Part shown: positions 1 through 5,434 of the stretch, piece by piece
Position numbering within the stretch: the first letter of the stretch is position 1
Layout of the letters: every line of letters begins with the position of its first letter
Source of the DNA: Bacteroidota bacterium
GTDB taxonomy: Bacteria; Bacteroidota; Bacteroidia; Bacteroidales; Marinifilaceae
DNA length: 6,206 nucleotides
Assembly: GCA_023400335.1 (NCBI GenBank)
Contig: JAEXFF010000249.1
Location: 1 to 6,206 of the forward strand
Direction of reading: 5' to 3'
Notes under the pieces: generated by a model
Told to the model about the DNA's origin: nothing
Databases searched by the model: none
Seen by the model: only the letters and a program-made list of their open reading frames with translations
Translations under genes and position numbers: made by a program

Positions 1-363
1 GCTCAGCTCAGTCTTTCCAAGAAACAATTGATTGAAGCGAAGAAAAATGCGGTGGAGGCGATAAAATTAAATCCGAATTTAGGTGCTGCTTATATCATTA
101 TCGGAAATGCCTATGCAGCTTATAGCAGAAATTACGGAGAAGATGATTTCGACCATGCTTCTGTGTTCTGGGCAGCTGTAGATAAATTTGTCAAAGCAAA
201 ACAAGTTGACCCGTCAGTAACCGAGGAAGCCAATAAATTGATTAATGCTTATTCGCCTCATTTCCCCAGTAAAGATGAAGCTTTTTTCAGAAGTGTGACT
301 TCAGGGACCCCTGTAAAAATCGGAGATTGGATCAGCGAGACGACTACAGCAAGGTTTAGATAA
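1..363 (+). CDS. TPR (tetratricopeptide) repeat protein, C-terminal part
   Basis: The reading frame is open from the first base of the window to TAA at 361-363, giving the last 120 residues of a protein whose start lies upstream. A TTG at 28 could be read as a start, but codons before it are also open, so this is a 5'-truncated gene. The visible part holds one recognisable TPR-like helix pair (about residues 12-40, ending in the typical 'A..LNPNLGAAY' pattern). A second, looser helical unit follows (about 50-80, 'KFVKAKQVDPS'), then a short non-TPR tail ending in TTTARFR. TPRs are protein-protein interaction scaffolds; nothing visible gives a specific partner. It lies 9 bases upstream of lptC on the same strand, so co-transcription is likely. 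From memory, a TPR protein before lptC is a recurring arrangement in Bacteroidales, which suggests an envelope role, but that is inference. Confidence 0.85.
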   Translation, partial: AQLSLSKKQLIEAKKNAVEAIKLNPNLGAAYIIIGNAYAAYSRNYGEDDFDHASVFWAAVDKFVKAKQVDPSVTEEANKLINAYSPHFPSKDEAFFRSVTSGTPVKIGDWISETTTARFR

Positions 364-372
364 AGGCTGAAT

Positions 373-951
373 ATGAGGATTCTCTCACGGATAATTTCTT
401 ATAAAAGCATTATTGTTCTGTTGGGGACAATAATGCTTTTGTCTTGTAAAAATGATATTAAAAAGGTAAATGCTCTTACCGACCGGAAATCTTTACCGGA
501 AATGTCCGGAGAAAATATGGAAATGATTTATTCCGATTCTGCCCGGATTAAATATAAAGCTTATACTCCTCTCTACAATAAAATCCATACTGCAGAAGAG
601 GAATACGATGAATTCCCCCAGGGTATTCATGTGATCTCTTATGATAAAGACGGGAAAGTGGTCGGAGAGGTAAAATCCAAATATGCCAAGAATCTGATCA
701 AAGAAAAACTTTGGGAAGTTCGGAATCAGGTAGTCGTTATGAATGCAGAAGGAAAAAGGCTGGAGACAGAATTGTTGTATTGGGATATGGAAAAAGAATG
801 GATTTATTCGGACCGCTACAGCCGCTTGATTGATGGCAATAATATATTGGAAAGCAGCGGGGGATTTGAGTCGGATCAAAATCTGAAGAATCCTGTTTTT
901 AAAAATATTACCGATGGCGAAGTTCAATTTGAAATGAAGCCTAATAACTGA
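373..951 (+). CDS. lptC: LPS export periplasmic protein LptC (lipoprotein form)
   Basis: A 192-residue protein of the usual LptC length. LptC accepts lipopolysaccharide from the LptB2FG ABC transporter at the inner membrane and passes it to the LptA bridge. The N-terminus has basic residues, a hydrophobic stretch (about 12-24) and the lipobox LLSC with the lipidated Cys at residue 25, so it is predicted to be lipid-anchored rather than held by a transmembrane helix as in E. coli. Residues about 40-190 show the alternating beta-strand pattern of the LptC/OstA fold: 'GKVVGEVKSKYAK', 'LWEVRNQVVVMNAEGKRLETE.LYWD' and 'W.YSD'. The last two match the 'G..L.T..L.wd......s' signature common to LptC and LptA. 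The start at 373 is preceded by AAAGG at 362-366 with suitable spacing. The stop TGA shares a base with the ATG of the next gene, suggesting translational coupling. No lptA or lptB is visible in the window. Confidence 0.85.
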   Translation: MRILSRIISYKSIIVLLGTIMLLSCKNDIKKVNALTDRKSLPEMSGENMEMIYSDSARIKYKAYTPLYNKIHTAEEEYDEFPQGIHVISYDKDGKVVGEVKSKYAKNLIKEKLWEVRNQVVVMNAEGKRLETELLYWDMEKEWIYSDRYSRLIDGNNILESSGGFESDQNLKNPVFKNITDGEVQFEMKPNN

Positions 952-2204
952 TGTCAGCATTTACGGTCATATTAATTTGTCTCTTGTTATCTGCTTTTTT
1001 TTCAGGTATGGAGATTGCCTTTGTCGCGTCCAACAAATTGAGGATTGAAATTGATAAAACGGACAAAAGTATCTCTCAGACTTTAATTGACCTTTTTATT
1101 TCCAATTCCGGTATGTACATCACGACTATGCTGGTGGGAAATAATGTGGTAATGGTTATCTACGGTATTTTCATGAAAGATTATTTATCCGGGTATCTGG
1201 ATTTTCTTCATCTTTCTTTGGGGATGAAAATGTTGGTAGAAACGTTGATTACTACTTTGATTATTCTGTTTTTTGCGGAATTTTTACCGAAAACTTTGTT
1301 CCGTTTGCGTCCGAATGCTTTTTTACGGGTGTTTGCCGTGCCTGTTTTTTTGTTTTATCTTTTATTTTTTCCCATTACTTATTTTTCCGTGTGGTTCGGC
1401 GGGGTTGTGTTACGGATCGTAACGGGCAGAAAAATGGAACAAAAAGAGCCCAATAAAGCTTTTGGAAAAGTAGATCTCAATAATCTGATAGAGGAAGGAG
1501 AAGTTTCGGATGAGAAAAAAGAAGAAATCCATGAGATAAAGCTTTTCCGGAATGCCCTCGATTTTTCTGAAATAAAATTGAGGGAATGCATTGTTCCCCG
1601 TACCGATTTGATCGGACTCCCAATCGATGCGGATATGAAAGAACTGACGGATTTGTTTGTGGAAACAGGTTTGTCCCGTATTCTCATCTATAAAGAAAAT
1701 ATAGATAATATTATCGGTTACGTACATTCCTCTTCTCTCTTTAAAAATCCGGTCAATATCGGACAGGCATTGAGTGGGGTGATTATCGTGCCGGAGACGA
1801 TGTCCGCTTCTCATCTGTTGAATTTATTTATAAAACGACAGCGTAGTATTGCCGTAGTGGTAGATGAATTCGGCATTACTGCGGGTATTGTTACCATAGA
1901 GGATATTATGGAAGAAATATTCGGGGAAATCGAGGATGAACATGATCACCCCAGTCTGAAAGAAGAGGTCCTTTCTGATCATGAATATATTTTCTCAGGC
2001 CGTCTGGAAGTGGATTATCTGAATGAAAAGTATAGTTTGAATTTACCGGAAAATGAAGAATACGAAACCCTTGCAGGCTATGTTTTATATTTTAATGAAA
2101 GCATTCCGGCAGAAGGTGAAAAGATAGCGATCGGTGATATTGTATTCGAAGTTTTAAATGTTAAAAATGCCCGGATCGAAGAAATCAAAGTCATTCTTCA
2201 ATGA
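951..2204 (+). CDS. Hemolysin-family CNNM/CorC-like membrane protein (DUF21-CBS-CorC_HlyC)
   Basis: A 417-residue protein with the complete three-part architecture of the family. The DUF21/CNNM membrane domain covers about residues 1-150 with hydrophobic segments near 4-26, 57-79, 93-115 and 124-150. It includes the SGME motif (18-21), GNN (63-65) and EFLPKTLF (110-117), all typical of DUF21. A tandem CBS pair lies in the cytoplasm at about 208-328, with 'IVPRTDL' opening the first and 'VVDEFGITAGIVTIEDIMEEIFGEI' closing the second. A CorC_HlyC domain follows at about 340-417. Characterised relatives are linked to Mg2+/Co2+ efflux or tolerance; 'hemolysin' is a historic label, not evidence of toxicity. 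Members in gliding Bacteroidota are named GldE, but that role cannot be assigned here. The start codon overlaps the lptC stop by one base (TGATG) and has no Shine-Dalgarno, so translation probably depends on lptC. The protein is full length with no missing domain. Confidence 0.93.
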   Translation: MSAFTVILICLLLSAFFSGMEIAFVASNKLRIEIDKTDKSISQTLIDLFISNSGMYITTMLVGNNVVMVIYGIFMKDYLSGYLDFLHLSLGMKMLVETLITTLIILFFAEFLPKTLFRLRPNAFLRVFAVPVFLFYLLFFPITYFSVWFGGVVLRIVTGRKMEQKEPNKAFGKVDLNNLIEEGEVSDEKKEEIHEIKLFRNALDFSEIKLRECIVPRTDLIGLPIDADMKELTDLFVETGLSRILIYKENIDNIIGYVHSSSLFKNPVNIGQALSGVIIVPETMSASHLLNLFIKRQRSIAVVVDEFGITAGIVTIEDIMEEIFGEIEDEHDHPSLKEEVLSDHEYIFSGRLEVDYLNEKYSLNLPENEEYETLAGYVLYFNESIPAEGEKIAIGDIVFEVLNVKNARIEEIKVILQ

Positions 2205-2443
2205 GTTTGCGCAAATGTTGAACAAGTAAAAAGATTCAACTATTCCGGCGTTTCATTTTAGGTCACCGGCAGCTTTCAAACGGAAACAAATTCACCTGTT
2301 GCTGATAAAAGGAATAAACATTTCTGGCTGATTTGTTTTCATCAGGCCCGGAAGTACATTCGTCAACAACTCGGAATCTGTCATTTATCAGGTTGGAAGG
2401 CCTTTTTTATTCAATACATAACTTCCCGTTTTATTTTCCCGGC
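2205..2443. other. Gap between convergent genes, no convincing gene
   Basis: These 239 bases separate the 3' ends of the CorC-like gene and the guanylyltransferase gene. They hold a perfect 10-base palindrome TTTGCGCAAA at 2206-2215 and a 6-base inverted repeat GTTGAA/TTCAAC at 2217-2222 and 2235-2240. A bulged 7-base-pair stem (GGCTGAT at 2326-2332 against ATCAGGCC at 2341-2348) is also present. None is followed by a clean T-run on either strand, so I do not call an intrinsic terminator, although one or both transcripts must end near here. A minus-strand frame is open for about 48 codons between roughly 2405 and 2261 but has no start codon and resembles nothing I know. Confidence 0.6.
2206..2240. 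repeat. Palindrome plus inverted repeat just after the CorC-like gene
   Basis: TTTGCGCAAA (2206-2215) is a perfect palindrome starting two bases after the TGA stop. GTTGAA at 2217-2222 and TTCAAC at 2235-2240 form a perfect 6-base inverted repeat with a 12-base A-rich loop. Together they might fold into a weak transcript-end structure, but the usual downstream T-run is missing. The function is unknown. Confidence 0.4.
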
Positions 2444-3508
2444 TTATTTTTTGTATTTCAATTGTTTTTCGAAATGTTTGATATGGTCTTCGTCTTTGAT
2501 GTGACAGATCATGAGATAATTTTTATTCTCTGCGATAATCAAATCTTCTGCACCGTGAACGATTACTTTTTTCCGGCGGGGAACATTTACAATACAATTC
2601 CGGGAATTGCGGAACAATACTTTTTGGGAATTAGCGGAATTGTTGTTTTCATCCTTTGAACTGAGAGCATGGAAGGCGTGCCACGTACCGACGTCCGACC
2701 AGCCGAACTGGCCTTTTAATACATAGACATGCGTGGATTTTTCCATAATCCCCACATCAATAGAAAGATTAGGGCATTCTCCGTATATGTTGTTTATGTA
2801 TTCCTGTTCCTGTGGAGTATTAAAAGCCGGAATTTTTTCAAAGAGCGTATATAAATCATAAATGTGCTTTTTTATTTCCTGTAAGATATCGTTTACTTTC
2901 CAGATGAAAATACCGGCATTCCATAAGAATTCACCCGATTCATAGAATTTGACGGCTAAGTCCATATCCGGTTTCTCAGTAAACGTTTTTACAGCGGAAA
3001 TCCTTTCATTTTTATCCTGGTTTTTAATTTGTATATAACCGTATTGGGTTTCAGCCCGGGAAGGTTCTATTCCAATCGTAAGGAGACCTCCCGAACGCTG
3101 TACAAAACCGATGCCGTTTTGGAGATCATTGAGATAGGCTTCGTCATTGGTGATAAAATGATCGGAAGGAATCACCACCATCGTTGCGTCAGAGACAATA
3201 CTTTGAATTTTAGCGGCAGCATAAGTAATACAAGTGGCCGTATTCCGCCGTAAAGGCTCTTTTAAAATATTTTTTAAAGGTAATTCCGGAATTTGTTCGT
3301 GAGTAATGTTTTCATATTCAGTACCTGTCACAATAAAAATATGATCGTTATCAAATATGCGGTGAATCCGTTCATAGGTTTGCCGGATAAAGCTCTTACC
3401 AAGATGTAGTATATCTGAAAATTGTTTGGGACAGTTGGTATTACTTACAGGCCAAAAGCGGTTTCCGATACCACCGGCCATAATGACACAATATGAATTT
3501 GAACTCAT
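2444..3508 (-). CDS. manC: Mannose-1-phosphate guanylyltransferase (monofunctional)
   Basis: A 354-residue cytosolic nucleotidyltransferase that makes GDP-mannose from GTP and mannose-1-phosphate (EC 2.7.7.13), the donor for mannose and, after conversion, fucose in surface glycans. Family motifs are all present. The nucleotide-binding loop MAGGIGNRFWPVS is at 10-22, followed by PKQF at 27-30, EPLRRNT at 84-90 and PSDH at 114-117. Then come FTEKP at 176-180, NAGIFIW at 197-203, SIDVGIMEKS at 249-258 and GWSDVGTW at 269-276. The length fits the single-function enzyme: there is no C-terminal phosphomannose isomerase domain as in the roughly 470-residue ManC/AlgA type. The ATG at 3508 puts the glycine-rich loop near the N-terminus as expected. 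The 30 bases upstream are AT-rich with no Shine-Dalgarno, which is usual in this phylum. It stands alone: convergent with the lptC-side genes and divergent from the mla operon, so it needs its own promoter in 3509-3944. Its motifs make the enzyme call firm; the glycan it serves cannot be told from here. Confidence 0.95.
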   Translation of the reverse strand: MSSNSYCVIMAGGIGNRFWPVSNTNCPKQFSDILHLGKSFIRQTYERIHRIFDNDHIFIVTGTEYENITHEQIPELPLKNILKEPLRRNTATCITYAAAKIQSIVSDATMVVIPSDHFITNDEAYLNDLQNGIGFVQRSGGLLTIGIEPSRAETQYGYIQIKNQDKNERISAVKTFTEKPDMDLAVKFYESGEFLWNAGIFIWKVNDILQEIKKHIYDLYTLFEKIPAFNTPQEQEYINNIYGECPNLSIDVGIMEKSTHVYVLKGQFGWSDVGTWHAFHALSSKDENNNSANSQKVLFRNSRNCIVNVPRRKKVIVHGAEDLIIAENKNYLMICHIKDEDHIKHFEKQLKYKK

Positions 3509-3619
3509 TATAATAACAGATTTGGATAATTACTTATGTTCTGCCACTTGAAAGTTATACATTCGTATATTTCTTTCGACTCATTCCATTACGTTATGAA
3601 ATATATAAAGTTTATAAAA

Positions 3620-3738
3620 ACAGTGAAAAAATGATTTTTTGATAGGATGATTTTTTTCATTCTTTTAGCGGTTAAACTTCTATTTCGGAAATTCCGGCAA
3701 TCGGCCATCCCTTATTCAAGCGATAAAGTTTTCACTGT
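3620..3738. repeat. Widely spaced 10-base inverted repeat
   Basis: ACAGTGAAAA at 3620-3629 is the exact reverse complement of TTTTCACTGT at 3729-3738, 99 bases apart, inside the divergent promoter region. It could be paired protein-binding sites or could arise by chance in AT-rich DNA. No T-run or ribosomal binding context gives it a role. Confidence 0.4.
3626..3640. repeat. 15-base A/T palindrome
   Basis: AAAAAAT-G-ATTTTTT forms 7-base perfect arms around a single G. It overlaps the left arm of the wider inverted repeat. Such a tract is probably intrinsically bent and may affect promoter architecture. Its low complexity makes a specific function uncertain. Confidence 0.35.
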
Positions 3739-3849
3739 CAGCAAAGAAACAGAAGGTGGATATTTGCTTTTTTCTTTCCTTCATGTTGTCGAATATAATA
3801 ATAAATCTCCTAATTATTATTTTTTTTGTATTAAATTTCCGTAAGGAAC

Positions 3850-3882
3850 GATTATTTCGTATAACTTTGAACGGAAATAACC
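3850..3882. promoter_or_regulatory. Operator-like inverted repeat around the mlaE -7 box
   Basis: GATTATTTCGT at 3850-3860 and ACGGAAATAACC at 3871-3882 are near-perfect inverted repeats: the second reads GGTTATTTCCGT on the other strand, differing by one substitution and one inserted base. They sit on either side of a 10-base centre that contains the -7 promoter element. A tighter perfect repeat, AACGG-N6-CCGTT, lies at 3870-3885 directly after the box. The position suits a dimeric repressor competing with RNA polymerase, or an RNA hairpin at the very 5' end of the transcript. This is inference from position and symmetry alone. Confidence 0.35.
3862..3869 (+). promoter_or_regulatory. Bacteroidota-type -7 promoter element for the mlaE operon
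   Basis: TAACTTTG matches the Bacteroidota primary-sigma -7 consensus TAnnTTTG exactly. The expected -33 element (TTTG or TTG about 20 bases upstream) is degraded: only TTTC at 3836-3839 is near the right distance, while a true TTTG at 3825-3828 is too far away. Transcription would begin near 3875, giving a leader of about 70 bases before the mlaE ATG at 3945. Confidence 0.5.
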
Positions 3883-3944
3883 GTTGTTACAATATTTGCT
3901 GCTTTTTGGCTGCACCTGTTGTAAAAATAGTAATACAGTACCTC

Positions 3945-4682
3945 ATGAGATTTTTATACAGGCTGGGTTCCTATATTTTATTTGTACGTAAAGCTTTTTC
4001 TAAGCCGGAAAAGAGGAGTGTTTATGTAAAAGAACTGGTGAATGAATTTGGAAAATTAGGATTGAATTCCATCGTATTGGTAGTTATTATTTCTTTTTTT
4101 ATCGGGGCAGTTTTAACCTTACAAACGGCCTATAATATGGCTAATCCTTTGCTTCCCCGTTATCTCATCGGTTATCTGACCCGGGAAACTCTTTTACTGG
4201 AATTTTCCTCTACAATAGTCAGTTTGATATTGGCCGGGAAAATCGGAAGTAATATTGCATCTGAAATAGGAAGCATGAAGATTACGGAACAGATAGAAGC
4301 TTTGGAAACAATGGGAGTAAATTCTGTTTCTTATTTGGTGGGACCTAAAATTATAGCTTCTTTTATTATTAATCCGATTTTGTATATATTCAGTGTTTTT
4401 ATCGGAATCATTGGCGGACTTTTATCGGGTTTGCTGAGCGGAGTCGTTAATTTTGAGGATTTTATATACGGGTTGCACTTTTCTTTCAATCCGTATTATG
4501 TGACTTATTACATTATAAAGACTCTTTTCTTTGCTTTTATTTTTACTTCCATACCGGCTTTTTATGGATATAATGTACAAGGAGGAGCCTTGGAGGTCGG
4601 GAAAGCTGGTACGAAAGCAGTTGTCGATAGCAGCATCGCTATCCTGACAGCCAATTTGATATTAACCCAAATTTTATTGTAA
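3945..4682 (+). CDS. mlaE: MlaE-family phospholipid ABC transporter permease
   Basis: With the start at 3945 this is a 245-residue inner-membrane permease, the usual length for the family. MlaE dimers form the membrane channel of the Mla complex that moves phospholipids between inner and outer membrane with the MlaF ATPase and an MCE protein (MlaD). Hydrophobic segments lie near residues 41-60, 84-100, 136-168, 188-205 and 225-245. An amphipathic N-terminal helix precedes them, as in known MlaE structures. The family hallmark LAGKIGSNIASEIGSMKITEQIEALETMGV spans 96-125 and includes the EQI.AL coupling motif that contacts the ATPase. An in-frame ATG at 3756 would add 63 residues, but these resemble translated AT-rich noncoding DNA and would lie across the promoter box at 3862-3869, so I reject it. 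The start at 3945 reproduces the typical N-terminus 'M.FL..LG.Y.LF....FS.PE'. The stop overlaps the mlaF ATG by one base (TAATG). Confidence 0.93.
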   Translation: MRFLYRLGSYILFVRKAFSKPEKRSVYVKELVNEFGKLGLNSIVLVVIISFFIGAVLTLQTAYNMANPLLPRYLIGYLTRETLLLEFSSTIVSLILAGKIGSNIASEIGSMKITEQIEALETMGVNSVSYLVGPKIIASFIINPILYIFSVFIGIIGGLLSGLLSGVVNFEDFIYGLHFSFNPYYVTYYIIKTLFFAFIFTSIPAFYGYNVQGGALEVGKAGTKAVVDSSIAILTANLILTQILL

Positions 4683-5434
4683 TGATCCGGGTAGAAGGCT
4701 TATATAAATCATTTGATAATAAAACGGTATTGTCGGATATAAATGTCGTATTTGAATCCAAAAAAGTGAATTTAATTATTGGCAAGAGTGGATCCGGAAA
4801 GACTGTATTGTTGAAATCTTTGATCGGTTTACATACAATTAATAAGGGAAAAATATTCTATGGGGACCGGGATATTACTGTAATGACTCCCCGTCAGATT
4901 AAATCACTGAGGGAAGAAATCGGAGTGGTATTTCAAGGAGGAGCTTTATTCGATTCCTTAACCGTATTGGAAAATGTAAAATTCCCGCTCAATCTTTTTA
5001 CCAATTTTTCGGAAAAAGAAAAAAGGGAAAGAGCTTTATTTTGTTTACGCCGCGTAAATCTTACCGATGCTGATGACTTATATCCGGCAGAAATCAGCGG
5101 AGGGATGAAAAAAAGGGTTGCCATTGCACGGGCAATTGTTTTGGAGCCTAAATACCTGTTCTGCGATGAGCCGAATTCCGGTCTGGACCCTCTGACTGCC
5201 ATTGTTATTGACAATTTAATTCAGGAAATTACGCATGAGTATGATATGACGACCATTGTCAATACACACGACATGAATTCCGTATTTGAAATAGGGGAAA
5301 AAATCGTGTTTATACATGAAGGCCGGAAAGAATGGGAAGGTACCAAGGAGGAGATCGCCAATACGGATAACAAAAATCTGAATGATTTTATTTTTTCTTC
5401 TAAATTATACAGAAAGCTAAAGAATTATTTGTAA
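4682..5434 (+). CDS. mlaF: MlaF-family phospholipid ABC transporter ATPase
   Basis: A 250-residue cytoplasmic ABC ATPase that powers the MlaE permease. All catalytic elements are intact: Walker A GKSGSGKT at 34-41, Q-loop Gln at 85 and ABC signature ISGGMKKR at 138-145. Walker B YLFCDEP follows at 158-164 with Glu163 as the catalytic base, then D-loop SGLDP at 166-170 and switch His at 196. The features that separate MlaF-type ATPases from other importers are present: 'GVVFQGGALFDSLTVLENV' after the Q-loop, and Met in the signature followed by KRVAIARA. The C-terminal tail (about 225-250) is short, with no extra regulatory domain. The ATG overlaps the mlaE stop, and its own TAA overlaps the next ATG, so three proteins are probably made in a coupled way. 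No MCE/MlaD gene is in view; the following gene is not one. Confidence 0.95.
   Translation: MIRVEGLYKSFDNKTVLSDINVVFESKKVNLIIGKSGSGKTVLLKSLIGLHTINKGKIFYGDRDITVMTPRQIKSLREEIGVVFQGGALFDSLTVLENVKFPLNLFTNFSEKEKRERALFCLRRVNLTDADDLYPAEISGGMKKRVAIARAIVLEPKYLFCDEPNSGLDPLTAIVIDNLIQEITHEYDMTTIVNTHDMNSVFEIGEKIVFIHEGRKEWEGTKEEIANTDNKNLNDFIFSSKLYRKLKNYL

Larger units (their letters stand above)
3509..3944. other. Divergent intergenic region between manC and mlaE
   Basis: These 436 bases contain no gene I can support and should hold the promoters of both flanking transcription units. For mlaE there is a perfect Bacteroidota -7 box at 3862-3869. For manC the best candidate on the minus strand is TAACTTTC (complement of 3550-3557), which matches TAnnTTTG at seven of eight positions but has no matching -33 element. 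Inverted repeats at 3620-3738 and 3850-3882 and an A/T palindrome at 3626-3640 are listed separately. ATGATTTTTT occurs twice as a direct repeat (3631-3640 and 3647-3656). A 65-codon frame at 3647-3844 is low in complexity and is judged a chance opening. Confidence 0.7.

Noticed and set aside
493..960. 155-codon minus-strand open frame opposite lptC
   Set aside because: It is antisense to a well-supported lipoprotein gene and its Phe/Ile-rich product shows no domain.
951..2204. Hemolysin or toxin function for the CorC-like protein
   Set aside because: The DUF21-CBS-CorC_HlyC architecture marks a CNNM/CorC-type membrane protein; the hemolysin name is historical and no toxin feature is present.
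2326..2348. Bulged stem as an intrinsic terminator
   Set aside because: The stem is interrupted and neither strand has a T-run after it, so it fails the usual criteria.
2261..2405. Minus-strand open frame of about 48 codons after manC
   Set aside because: It has no start codon, follows an in-frame stop, and matches no family I know. A remnant gene cannot be excluded but is not supported.
2333..2659. 108-codon plus-strand open frame
   Set aside because: Most of it lies antisense to the 3' end of manC, whose motifs are unambiguous, and its composition is that of a shadow frame.
3550..3557. Minus-strand -7 box for manC
   Set aside because: It matches seven of eight positions but there is no -33 element at the right distance; too weak to list as a promoter.
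3647..3844. 65-codon plus-strand open frame in the divergent intergenic region
   Set aside because: It is low in complexity, rich in Phe, Tyr and Lys from AT-rich DNA, lies upstream of the only good promoter box, and resembles no known small protein.
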